A stretch of 6,861 nucleotides of DNA from an uncultured Lachnoanaerobaculum sp. GTDB taxonomy: Bacteria; Bacillota; Clostridia; Lachnospirales; Lachnospiraceae. Numbering within the stretch: the first letter of the stretch is position 1; each line of letters starts with the position of its first letter. The stretch is from assembly GCA_938041725.1 (NCBI GenBank), contig CALISX010000325.1, positions 1-6,861 on the forward strand. The letters are read 5' to 3'. The position numbers and the translations under genes are program-made. The notes under the pieces are model-generated. The model was not told the DNA's origin. It did not search any database and saw nothing but the letters and a program-made list of their open reading frames with translations. This document shows positions 1-6,292 of this stretch, in pieces.

Positions 1-49
1 GGAGGTGTTTATGGGCCTTTCCAGGAAAACCGATAAAAGAACTCGATAA
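1..49 (+). CDS. 3' end of an upstream gene, probably methionine ABC permease MetI (partial)
   Basis: Only the C-terminus is present. Reading from base 2 gives EVFMGLSRKTDKRTR followed by a TAA stop at 47-49. A short basic tail containing a Lys-Thr-Asp-Lys-Arg stretch resembles the cytoplasmic C-terminus of MetI permeases, and metNI genes usually sit beside metQ, which follows 112 bases later. The identification rests on this context and a very short peptide, so it is an inference. Two other frames are also open from the left edge (stops at 34-36 and 63-65). An alternative reading is a 12-codon ORF starting at the ATG at 11, which has GGAGG at its 5' side. Confidence 0.45.
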   Translation, partial: EVFMGLSRKTDKRTR

Positions 50-75
50 ACCTATAAACCCGTAAAATAAAAGGG

Positions 76-104
76 TTGACTTTTTTTCAGGGATAGGATA
101 CTGT
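76..104 (+). promoter_or_regulatory. Candidate sigma-A-type promoter for metQ
   Basis: TTGACT at 76-81 matches five of six bases of the -35 consensus. With a 17-base spacer the -10 would be TACTGT (99-104), which is poor. GATACT at 97-102 fits better but leaves only 15 bases. TGTAAT at 102-107 matches five of six but needs a 20-base spacer. The -35 is convincing and the -10 is not fixed. If real, metQ can be transcribed apart from the gene upstream. Confidence 0.35.
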
Positions 105-125
105 AATGGCATGCTGATGTAATAT

Positions 126-144
126 CTCCGAAAAGCTTTCGGAG
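126..144 (+). promoter_or_regulatory. Perfect 8-bp hairpin just upstream of the metQ ribosome binding site
   Basis: CTCCGAAA (126-133) and TTTCGGAG (137-144) are exact inverted repeats separated by a three-base loop. No T-run follows, so this is not an intrinsic terminator. It ends seven bases before the metQ GGAGG. The 5' arm contains CTCC, which could otherwise pair with the Shine-Dalgarno sequence; folding would keep that segment occupied. A role in translation or mRNA stability is inference. Confidence 0.5.
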
Positions 145-151
145 AGGGATT

Positions 152-156
152 GGAGG
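152..156 (+). promoter_or_regulatory. metQ ribosome binding site
   Basis: GGAGG lies five bases before the ATG at 162. It settles the start in favour of that ATG rather than the in-frame TTG at 150, which would place four extra residues before a normal signal peptide. Confidence 0.8.
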
Positions 157-161
157 ATGTT

Positions 162-1046
162 ATGAAAAAAAGAAATATTTTGGTTGTAGGATTGTTATCG
201 GCTCTGGTGCTGGGGGCCTGCGGCGGCCAGGGAAATACCCAGACCACAGCAAAAGAAAGCCAGACCGGGTCGGCAGCTGCCTCCCAGGAAGCCCAGTCTT
301 CCGGGGCTGCAGGGGATTTAAAGCCCATTAAGGTGGGGGCCAGCCCCTCTCCCCATGCAGAGATTTTAGAGGTGGCAAAGCCTATTTTAGAAAAAGAGGG
401 GTATGATCTGCAGATTGTAACCTTTAATGATTATGTGCAGCCCAATGTGGCTTTGGAGTCTGGAACCCTGGATGCCAATTATTTCCAGCATCTGCCCTAT
501 TTGGAGGAGTACAATGAAAAGAATAACACCACATTGGTGTCTGCAGCCTCCATTCACTATGAACCCTTTGGTATTTATGCTGGAAAGACCGCCTCTTTGG
601 ACCAGCTTCAGGAGGGAGCCAAGGTAGCGGTGCCCAATGATGTAACCAATGAGGCCAGAGCCCTTTTGCTGTTGGCAGATCAAGGGCTGATTACCCTTAA
701 GGAGGGGGCAGGACTGACTGCCACCAAGGCTGATATTGTGGAAAACCCCAAAAATCTGGAGCTGTTTGAAGCAGAGGCTGCTCAGATTCCCAGATCCTTG
801 CAGGATGTGGACATTGCGGTTATTAATGGCAATTATGCCATTGATGCAGGCTTGAAGGTAAGCGATGCTCTGGTGACAGAGGATGCCAAGTCTGTGGCTG
901 CCACCACCTATGCCAATATTATTGCGGTAAAGGATGGAGATCAAAGCCGGGAGGACATTCAGGCCTTGGTGGAGGCTTTGCAAAGCGATACGGTAAAGCA
1001 GTTTATGGAGGAGAAGTACCAGGGGGCTGTGGTTCCCATGTTCTAG
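162..1046 (+). CDS. metQ: Methionine ABC transporter substrate-binding lipoprotein (MetQ/NlpA family)
   Basis: The 294-residue product is a surface lipoprotein that captures methionine and delivers it to the MetNI ABC importer. Residues 1-19 form a signal peptide (MKKR, then a hydrophobic run) ending in the lipobox VLGAC, with Cys20 the likely lipidated residue. Residues 21-52 are a Gly/Ser/Ala/Gln-rich linker typical of Gram-positive lipoproteins. The binding domain shows family hallmarks: KVGASPSPHAEIL (57-69), DYVQPNVALESGTLDANYFQ (90-109, the most conserved stretch), a VAVPNDVTNEARALLLL block (155-171) and AVINGNYAIDAGL (219-231). Length is normal. It is probably the last gene of a metNI-metQ group: a permease-like tail lies upstream and terminator-like hairpins lie downstream. 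No S-box riboswitch is visible in the short upstream gap, though one could lie before the window. The family is secure; methionine rather than a close analogue is inferred from it. Confidence 0.93.
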   Translation: MKKRNILVVGLLSALVLGACGGQGNTQTTAKESQTGSAAASQEAQSSGAAGDLKPIKVGASPSPHAEILEVAKPILEKEGYDLQIVTFNDYVQPNVALESGTLDANYFQHLPYLEEYNEKNNTTLVSAASIHYEPFGIYAGKTASLDQLQEGAKVAVPNDVTNEARALLLLADQGLITLKEGAGLTATKADIVENPKNLELFEAEAAQIPRSLQDVDIAVINGNYAIDAGLKVSDALVTEDAKSVAATTYANIIAVKDGDQSREDIQALVEALQSDTVKQFMEEKYQGAVVPMF

Positions 1047-1061
1047 GGAAATACAGCCTGG

Positions 1062-1089
1062 GCAGTGCCTTTGAAAGGGCTTGCTTTTT
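1062..1089 (+). terminator. Candidate intrinsic terminator after metQ
   Basis: GCAG(T)GCCTT at 1062-1071 can pair with AGGGCTTGC at 1076-1084 around a TGAA loop. This gives nine pairs, including two G-T wobbles, with one bulged T. Five Ts follow (1085-1089). It starts 15 bases after the metQ stop. The stem is moderate, so this is a weaker candidate than the hairpin at 1129-1154. Confidence 0.45.
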
Positions 1090-1109
1090 GCCTTGTTCAG
1101 TGTTATCAT
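1081..1109 (+). promoter_or_regulatory. Candidate extended -10 promoter for the rimP-nusA-infB operon
   Basis: TATCAT at 1104-1109 matches five of six bases of the -10 consensus and is preceded by TGT (1101-1103), giving the extended TGnTATCAT form. TTGCTT at 1081-1086 is a partial -35 with a 17-base spacer and overlaps the end of the terminator-like stem. If used, transcription would start near 1115-1117, so the hairpin at 1129-1154 would fall in the leader of the operon's mRNA. No better promoter was found between that hairpin and rimP. Confidence 0.4.
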
Positions 1110-1128
1110 AGTCACAATATGTTAAATC

Positions 1129-1154
1129 AAGTGGGCCGGTCAGGTCCACTTTTT
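1129..1154 (+). terminator. Strong intrinsic terminator-like hairpin between metQ and rimP
   Basis: AAGTGGGCC (1129-1137) pairs with GGTCCACTT (1143-1151) over nine positions with one G-T wobble and a five-base loop, and a short T-run follows (1150-1154). It may simply end metQ transcription, as the second of two tandem terminators. If the promoter at 1081-1109 is real, it would instead act as an attenuator in the rimP operon leader. Confidence 0.6.
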
Positions 1155-1155
1155 C

Positions 1156-1183
1156 TATGTATAGAAGTATGCTTGTATACATA
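1156..1183 (+). repeat. 28-base near-palindrome before rimP
   Basis: TATGTATA (1156-1163) and TATACATA (1176-1183) are exact inverted repeats. Inside them AAG (1165-1167) and CTT (1172-1174) also pair, with only one G/G mismatch between the two helices and a TATG loop. The element lies directly after the terminator-like hairpin and three bases before the purine-rich AAGGA at 1186-1190. It could be a DNA operator for a dimeric regulator or an mRNA hairpin near the rimP ribosome binding site. The structure is seen directly; the function is unknown. Confidence 0.55.
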
Positions 1184-1201
1184 CCAAGGAAAAGGAACTG
1201 C

Positions 1202-1672
1202 ATGAAAAGAAATGAGAGCTATGTACAAAGAACCGAGGAATTTTTAACCCAGCTGCAAAAAACCATGGATTTTGAAATTGTGGATGTGGAGTTTGTGAAG
1301 GAGGCGGGGGAGTATTATCTGCGGGTTTACTGCGACATGGATCAGGAGGGAGGCATTGGTCTGGAGGACTGTGCCAACATCAGCCGGGCCCTGAGCGACT
1401 GGCTGGACCAGGAGGATTTTATCGGGGAAAGCTATATTCTGGAGGTAAGCTCTCCAGGACTGGGACGGCCTTTAAAAAAGGATAAGGATTTACAAAGGGA
1501 AATGGGTTCCTTGGTGGATATTAAGCTGTTTCAGGCAATGGAATGGGGAAAGGAGTTCCAGGCCCTGTTAAAGGGATTTGACAAGGAACAGATTGTGGTG
1601 GAAATAGAGGACAAGGAGGTTTCTCTGCCCCGGAAACAGATTGCAGGCATCAAGCTAAGCATAGACTTTTAA
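1202..1672 (+). CDS. rimP: Ribosome maturation factor RimP
   Basis: RimP assists maturation of the 30S ribosomal subunit in the cytoplasm. The product of 156 residues matches the usual family length of about 150-155. The N-terminal domain holds DVEFVKEAGEYYLRVYCD (28-45), and the family signature YILEVSSPGLGRPL spans 78-91. The C-terminal small beta-barrel (about 92-156) ends in the typical IAGIKLSIDF. I chose the ATG at 1202 because AAAGGAA (1191-1197) sits just before it. The in-frame ATG at 1157 would add 15 residues encoded by the palindrome and lacks a ribosome binding site. It is the first gene of the operon, with nusA starting 15 bases after its stop, the standard arrangement in which 30S maturation and transcription factors are made together. 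Confidence 0.95.
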   Translation: MKRNESYVQRTEEFLTQLQKTMDFEIVDVEFVKEAGEYYLRVYCDMDQEGGIGLEDCANISRALSDWLDQEDFIGESYILEVSSPGLGRPLKKDKDLQREMGSLVDIKLFQAMEWGKEFQALLKGFDKEQIVVEIEDKEVSLPRKQIAGIKLSIDF

Positions 1673-1687
1673 TGGAGGAAAGAAAAA

Positions 1688-2884
1688 ATGAACAAGGAAT
1701 TAATAGAGGCTTTGGACCTCTTAGAGAAGGAGAAAAATATCAGTAAGGCGGCCATTTTAGAAGCCATTGAAAACTCTTTGCTTTCCGCCTGTAAAAACCA
1801 TTTTGGATATGCAGACAATGTAAAGGTAACCATCAATCCCCTGACCTGTGATTATTCTGTAATTCAGGAAAAGACGGTGGTGGAAAGCCTGAATAAGGAT
1901 TCTGTGGAGGACAGAGCCAGTAAAATCACTTTGGCAGAGGCCAGAATGAAGGATCCCTCCTACAATCTGGGGGATGTGGTGCAAATCGGCGTAAAGTCCC
2001 AGGAATTTGGACGGATTGCTGCCGGAGTGGCAAAAAATGTGATTTTGCAAAAGATTCGGGAGGAGGAACGAAAGGTCATTTACAATGACTACCACACCAA
2101 GGAAAAGGACATTGTGACTGGTGTGATTACCCGCTTTATGGGAAAGAATGCTGCTGTAAACCTGGGACGGATTGATGCAGTGCTTTCTGACAATGAGCAG
2201 GTAAAAACCGAAATCTTGAATTTAGGGGACAGACTGAAGGTGTATGTGCTGGAGGTCAAGGAGACTCCCAAGGGCCCCAGAATCTCTGTATCCAGAACCC
2301 ATCCGGAGCTGGTGAAGCGGCTTTTTGAAGCAGAAGTGTCCGAAATCCGAGAGGGGATTGTGGAAATTAAATCCATTGCCCGGGAGGCAGGTTCCCGAAC
2401 AAAGCTGGCGGTGTTCAGCCATGATGAGGATGTGGATCCTGTGGGAGCCTGTGTAGGACTGAACGGTATCCGGGTCAATGCTGTGGTGGAGGAATTAAAG
2501 GGGGAGAAGGTGGATATTGTAAACTGGGACGAAAATCCAGCCTTCCTCATTGAAAATGCCCTTTCCCCGGCCAAGGTAATTGCTGTGGTGGTGGATGAGG
2601 ATGCCAAGGAGGCCCAGGTGATTGTTCCGGATTACCAGCTCTCTCTTGCCATTGGAAAAGAGGGGCAAAATGCCAGGCTGGCGGCCAGACTGACAGGATT
2701 TAAGATTGATATTAAAAGCGAGACCCAGGCCAGGGAATTGGGATTGTTTGAAGCTTTGGGCATTGATTATCAGGCGGAGGGGGTTTTGGATCTGGAGGAA
2801 ATCCCTTTGCAGGAGGAAAACTATTTAGAGGATTTCCCTTTGCCCCAGGAAGCATTCCAGACGGAAAAGAGCAGCCATGAGTAA
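1688..2884 (+). CDS. nusA: Transcription elongation/termination factor NusA
   Basis: NusA binds RNA polymerase and nascent RNA and modulates pausing, intrinsic termination and antitermination. The 398-residue product has the expected order: RNA polymerase-binding N-terminal domain (about 1-130), S1 domain (about 140-205, with DIVTGVITRF at 141-150), KH1 (about 235-290, with GACVGLNGIRVNAVVEELKG at 253-272) and KH2 (about 295-350, with LAIGKEGQNARLAARLTG at 320-337). An acidic tail (about 351-398) replaces the AR repeats of E. coli NusA, as in other Firmicutes. The KH1 turn reads GLNG rather than a turn with a basic residue such as GPKG. The tail holds two copies of an 11-residue motif (369-379 and 380-390). 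GGAGG at 1674-1678 lies nine bases before the ATG. Its last codons overlap ylxR by eight bases, which suggests coupled translation. Confidence 0.97.
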   Translation: MNKELIEALDLLEKEKNISKAAILEAIENSLLSACKNHFGYADNVKVTINPLTCDYSVIQEKTVVESLNKDSVEDRASKITLAEARMKDPSYNLGDVVQIGVKSQEFGRIAAGVAKNVILQKIREEERKVIYNDYHTKEKDIVTGVITRFMGKNAAVNLGRIDAVLSDNEQVKTEILNLGDRLKVYVLEVKETPKGPRISVSRTHPELVKRLFEAEVSEIREGIVEIKSIAREAGSRTKLAVFSHDEDVDPVGACVGLNGIRVNAVVEELKGEKVDIVNWDENPAFLIENALSPAKVIAVVVDEDAKEAQVIVPDYQLSLAIGKEGQNARLAARLTGFKIDIKSETQARELGLFEALGIDYQAEGVLDLEEIPLQEENYLEDFPLPQEAFQTEKSSHE

Positions 2885-3167
2885 TACAGTCAAGTCTTTT
2901 GGACTGCCCCTTAGAAAATGCATCGGCTGCGGGATTCAAAGGCCAAAACAGGAGCTTGTGCGCATTGTGCATACACCGGAGGGGGACTTTCAAGCAGACC
3001 CCACCCACAGGGCCAATGGGAGAGGCGCCTATCTTTGCCGGAACAAAGAATGTCTGGCAAGAGCCATGAAAAACGGAGGCTTGAACCGTTCCTTTAAGAT
3101 GGCGGTTCCCAGGGAAAGCCTGGCATCTTTGGAGGAGTCCCTAAGGAGCCTGTATGGAGAGGGATAA
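2877..3167 (+). CDS. rnpM: YlxR/RnpM family RNA-binding protein
   Basis: This is a small (96-residue) basic protein of the YlxR family. The B. subtilis member, renamed RnpM, has been reported to bind the RNase P RNA and modulate RNase P activity; that function is carried over by homology. Hallmarks are PLRKCIGCG (11-19), a PKQELVRIV strand (23-31) and NGRGAYLC (47-54). Cysteines at 15, 18, 54 and 59 form a CxxC plus CxxxxC set that could bind a metal, which I cannot confirm from sequence. The ATG lies inside the end of nusA (8-base overlap) with only a weak GGAAAAG upstream, so translation probably relies on ribosomes finishing nusA. The order nusA-ylxR-ylxQ-infB is a classic Firmicutes signature. 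Confidence 0.93.
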   Translation: MSNTVKSFGLPLRKCIGCGIQRPKQELVRIVHTPEGDFQADPTHRANGRGAYLCRNKECLARAMKNGGLNRSFKMAVPRESLASLEESLRSLYGEG

Positions 3168-3471
3168 GGTGCTGGGACTGCTGGGTCTGGCAAATAAGGC
3201 GGGAAAATGTGTCAGCGGAGAGTTTTCCACGGAAAAATCCATTCAAAGCCAAAAGGCAAAACTGGTGATTCTTTCTGCAGACGCTTCAGAAAATACAAAG
3301 AAAAAATTTCAAGATAAATGCAACTATTATCAGGTGCCTTTTCGGTGCTATGGGGATAAGGAGAGTTTGGGGCATTCCATGGGAAAGGGAATGCGCACTT
3401 CTTTAGCCATATGTGACCAGGGCTTTGCAAAGGCGCTTCTGAATCTATTGAAGACGGAGGAAAATCATTGA
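3154..3471 (+). CDS. ylxQ: YlxQ, L7Ae/L30e-family RNA-binding protein
   Basis: This 105-residue protein belongs to the L7Ae/L30e/S12e/Gadd45 family, whose members often bind kink-turn RNA. The cellular role of YlxQ is not well established. Family marks are [10 protein letters not shown] (9-18), followed by the segment [11 protein letters not shown] (20-30), and the core strand LVILSADAS (37-45). The C-terminal part (75-100) has the usual helix with [18 protein letters not shown]. The ATG at 3154 overlaps ylxR by 14 bases and has AAGGAG (3143-3148) five bases upstream, inside the ylxR coding region. Its own stop overlaps the infB start codon. It sits between two RNA-linked genes, as in other Firmicutes. 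Confidence 0.9.
   Translation: MERDKVLGLLGLANKAGKCVSGEFSTEKSIQSQKAKLVILSADASENTKKKFQDKCNYYQVPFRCYGDKESLGHSMGKGMRTSLAICDQGFAKALLNLLKTEENH
3456..3470 (+). promoter_or_regulatory. infB ribosome binding site with TTG start codon
   Basis: GGAGG (3456-3460) lies seven bases before the TTG at 3468-3470. The TTG overlaps the ylxQ stop in a TTGA arrangement. The first in-frame ATG (3495) would delete the conserved start RVNDLAKEM of the IF2 N-terminal domain, so TTG is the better start. Confidence 0.8.
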
Positions 3472-6266
3472 GAGTAAACGATCTTGCAAAAGAAATGGGG
3501 AAGACAAATAATGAATTATTAGGGGTACTTTTAAACAATGGCATTAATAAAACTGCCATGTCTAATATTTCCCAGGAGGAAGCTGCTTTGCTGCGGAAAA
3601 GCCTTTCCTCCCGGAGTACAGAAAAGCATATGGAATCAAAAGATACAAACCATGGAACAACGAAAAAAAGTGAGGGGAAGGGAACGGAAAAGTCCCAGGG
3701 GAAATCCGAAGAGGCTCCTAAGAAAAAATTGACGGCGGTGTTCCGTCCCCAGAATGCCCAGCAAAAAAGCTCGAAAAAATCCGGTTCTTCTTCCTCCGGG
3801 CAAAGCAGGCGCTTTATGGTAAGCAAAAAAGAGGAGCGGGAGGAGATGAAAAAGCAGTCCCGGGAGGAAAAACCTGCTGTCTCTGGGGCAGAGCCTAAAA
3901 AAGATGGGAAGGAGTCCCAAAGGCTGGAACCCAGGGAAACACAGCCCCAGGAAAAGCCGGAGCCCCAGGCTGCTGCTGTGGAGGTGTCTGAGGTGGTAAA
4001 GCCCAGGAATGTATATGCAGAAATGGCGGAGGCTGCCAAGCAAAAGACTGTTGCAAAGCCTATACGAAACATTTACAGGGAGCAGGAGGAAAGGGCGAAA
4101 GCCAGGGCCAAGGAAGGAAAACCGGCAGCCAGAAGCACCAGAGATCCCAGGGGGCCAAGATCAGAGGGAAACCGGGGGCCTGGAAACAGAAGCTTCGACA
4201 ACAGGGGAAGAAATCAGGGAGGAAACAGGGGATTTTCCTCTGACAGGCCGGCAGGGACCCGGGATAAGGACAGACCGGCAGGAGGAGAGCGGGGAAGAAC
4301 CCAGGGAACCGGCTTTCGCAAGGATTCTGTGGCACCGGTAATGGATCCCCCCATGGGCAAGAAAACCACAAACCGCCCCAATAAAAACAACTTTAAAAAC
4401 AATAAAAACGATAAAAAACATAGAACAGAGGATGGACCAGCAAAGGGAAAGGTATCCAAGCATCCCTTTATTATGCCTGTAAAGCAAAAAGCTGAAGAGG
4501 TGCTGGAGGATATCAAGGAGATTGTGATTCCCGACAGCATTACCATTAAGGATTTTGCTTCCCAGTTAAAGCTGCAGCCCTCCACCATTGTAAAGAAGCT
4601 GTTTTTGAAGGGACAGGTGGTGACCTTAAATACAGAGCTTACCTTTGAACAGGCGGAGGAGCTGGCCCTGGATTATGACATTATCTGTATCCGGGAGGAG
4701 AAGGTGGATGTAATCGGGGAGCTTTTAAAGGAGGAAGAGGAGGATGCGGCCACCATGGTTCCCAGACCCCCGGTGGTGGTGGTAATGGGCCATGTAGACC
4801 ATGGAAAAACCTCCCTTTTGGATGCCATTCGAAAGTCCAATGTAACCAGCAGAGAGGCCGGGGGCATTACCCAGCACATCGGTGCCTATATGGTAAAGAT
4901 TAATGGACAGCCCATCACCTTCCTGGATACCCCGGGACATGAGGCCTTTACTGCCATGAGAATGCGGGGAGCCCAGGCTACAGATATTGCTGTGCTGGTG
5001 GTGGCGGCAGACGACGGGGTGATGCCCCAGACAGTGGAGGCCATTAACCATGCCAAGGCAGCAGGAGTGGAAATTGTGGTGGCGGTGAATAAGATTGACA
5101 AGCCGGCTGCCAATCTGGACAAGGTAAAGCAGGAGCTTTCAGAATACGAACTGATTCCGGAGGATTGGGGCGGTTCCACCATCTTTGTTCCCGTATCTGC
5201 CAAAACCGGGGAGGGGATTGAAAATCTTCTGGAGATGATTATCCTGACAGCAGAGGTGAAGGAGTTAAGGGCCAATCCCAACCGCAGGGCCAGAGGTCTT
5301 GTGATTGAGGCTGAGCTTGACAAGGGCAAGGGCCCCGTGGCCAGAATTCTGGTGCAAAAGGGAACCCTCCATGTGGGAGATTTTATTGCAGCCGGTGCCT
5401 GCTCCGGCAAGGTGCGGGCCATGATGAATGACAAGGGCATCCGGGTAAAGGAAGCCACGCCCTCTACTCCGGTGGAGATTTTGGGACTGGATAATGTACC
5501 CAATGCAGGAGAGGTGTTTGTGGCCACTGAGAATGACAAGGAGGCCAAGGCCTTTGCCGCAACCTTTATTTCTGAAAGCAAAAATAAGCTGATTGAGGAT
5601 ACCAAGGCCAAGCTGTCTTTGGATGATCTCTTTAGCCAGATTAAAGCCGGCAATGTGAAGGAACTGCCCATTGTGGTGAAGGCGGATGTGCAGGGCTCTG
5701 TGGAGGCTGTAAAGCAGTCCCTTACAAAGCTTAGCAATGAGGAGGTTGCAGTCAAGGTAATTCATGGCGGTGTGGGCACCATCAACGAATCCGACGTGGC
5801 TTTGGCCTCTGCCAGCAATGCCATTATCATTGGTTTTAATGTAAAGCCGGAGGCCATGGCCAAGGCTTCTGCCGAAAGGGAAAATGTGGATATCCGGCTG
5901 TACCGGGTGATTTATCAAGCCATTGAGGATGTGGAAAGCGCCATGAAGGGCATGCTGGAGCCGGTTTATGAGGAAAGGGTCATCGGGCATGCGGAGATCA
6001 GGCAGCTGTTCAAGGCCTCCGGTATCGGAACCATTGCTGGATCCTATATTTTGGATGGAAAATTTGTAAGAGGCTGCAAATGCCGCATTACCAGAGAGGG
6101 CAATCAGATCTTTGACGGGCCCTTAGCCTCTCTGAAGCGTTTTAAGGACGATGTGAAGGAGGTGGCCAGCGGCTATGAGTGCGGTCTGGTATTTGAAAAA
6201 TTCAACGACATTCAGGAGCTGGATCTGGTGGAGGCCTATGATATGGTGGAGGTTCCCAGAACCTGA
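3468..6266 (+). CDS. infB: Translation initiation factor IF2
   Basis: IF2 is the GTPase that places initiator fMet-tRNA on the 30S subunit and promotes subunit joining. The 932-residue product starts with an IF2_N helical domain (about 1-46). A long polar, probably disordered linker (about 47-340) comes next: Lys/Glu/Ser-rich, then Arg/Gly/Asn-rich (226-283), then Asn/Lys-rich (299-318). The second IF2_N domain spans about 355-410. The GTPase domain shows all five motifs: G1 GHVDHGKT (441-448), G2 GGITQH (465-470), G3 DTPGHEAF (487-494), G4 NKID (541-544) and G5 SAK (577-579). Beta-barrel domain II follows (about 605-700), then domain III with [12 protein letters not shown] (736-747), then the C-terminal fMet-tRNA-binding domain (about 830-930). 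Length is on the long side, owing to the linker. It starts at TTG, overlapping ylxQ by four bases; rbfA follows 26 bases after the stop. Confidence 0.97.
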   Translation: MRVNDLAKEMGKTNNELLGVLLNNGINKTAMSNISQEEAALLRKSLSSRSTEKHMESKDTNHGTTKKSEGKGTEKSQGKSEEAPKKKLTAVFRPQNAQQKSSKKSGSSSSGQSRRFMVSKKEEREEMKKQSREEKPAVSGAEPKKDGKESQRLEPRETQPQEKPEPQAAAVEVSEVVKPRNVYAEMAEAAKQKTVAKPIRNIYREQEERAKARAKEGKPAARSTRDPRGPRSEGNRGPGNRSFDNRGRNQGGNRGFSSDRPAGTRDKDRPAGGERGRTQGTGFRKDSVAPVMDPPMGKKTTNRPNKNNFKNNKNDKKHRTEDGPAKGKVSKHPFIMPVKQKAEEVLEDIKEIVIPDSITIKDFASQLKLQPSTIVKKLFLKGQVVTLNTELTFEQAEELALDYDIICIREEKVDVIGELLKEEEEDAATMVPRPPVVVVMGHVDHGKTSLLDAIRKSNVTSREAGGITQHIGAYMVKINGQPITFLDTPGHEAFTAMRMRGAQATDIAVLVVAADDGVMPQTVEAINHAKAAGVEIVVAVNKIDKPAANLDKVKQELSEYELIPEDWGGSTIFVPVSAKTGEGIENLLEMIILTAEVKELRANPNRRARGLVIEAELDKGKGPVARILVQKGTLHVGDFIAAGACSGKVRAMMNDKGIRVKEATPSTPVEILGLDNVPNAGEVFVATENDKEAKAFAATFISESKNKLIEDTKAKLSLDDLFSQIKAGNVKELPIVVKADVQGSVEAVKQSLTKLSNEEVAVKVIHGGVGTINESDVALASASNAIIIGFNVKPEAMAKASAERENVDIRLYRVIYQAIEDVESAMKGMLEPVYEERVIGHAEIRQLFKASGIGTIAGSYILDGKFVRGCKCRITREGNQIFDGPLASLKRFKDDVKEVASGYECGLVFEKFNDIQELDLVEAYDMVEVPRT

Positions 6267-6292
6267 TGTCCAGACAGTAGGAAGGGCAGAAT

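Noticed and set aside
11..49. A separate 12-codon leader peptide gene with GGAGG upstream
   Set aside because: Possible, but the same frame is open to the left edge and the basic tail fits the C-terminus of an ABC permease better; the product contains no Met or Cys run that would suggest a leader peptide.
150..161. TTG at 150 as the metQ start
   Set aside because: The GGAGG at 152-156 would lie inside the coding region, and the ATG at 162 begins a normal MKKR signal peptide.
50..161. S-box or T-box riboswitch upstream of metQ
   Set aside because: The gap is only 112 bases, with one short hairpin, no terminator, and none of the recognisable conserved elements of either class.
387..1115. Minus-strand open frame of 242 codons opposite metQ
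   Set aside because: Shadow of a clear MetQ gene; the product has no recognisable domain and shows antisense-like composition.
1157..1201. ATG at 1157 as the rimP start
   Set aside because: No ribosome binding site before it; the added 15 residues are encoded by the palindrome and are not part of the RimP family. The ATG at 1202 has a good site and gives normal length.
3212..4072. Minus-strand open frame of 286 codons across ylxQ and the IF2 linker
   Set aside because: Its Phe/Ser-rich product is the antisense of Lys/Glu-rich codons; it lies wholly over two well-recognised genes and resembles no known family.
4372..4425. A-rich stretch with repeated AAAAAC-like units as a DNA repeat or insertion
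   Set aside because: It encodes the in-frame Asn/Lys-rich part of the IF2 linker and is explained by that coding content.
4886..5755. Minus-strand open frame of 289 codons opposite the IF2 GTPase and barrel domains
   Set aside because: It is antisense to highly conserved coding sequence, has no credible start signal or family motif, and is Ser/Thr-rich in the manner of antisense shadows.
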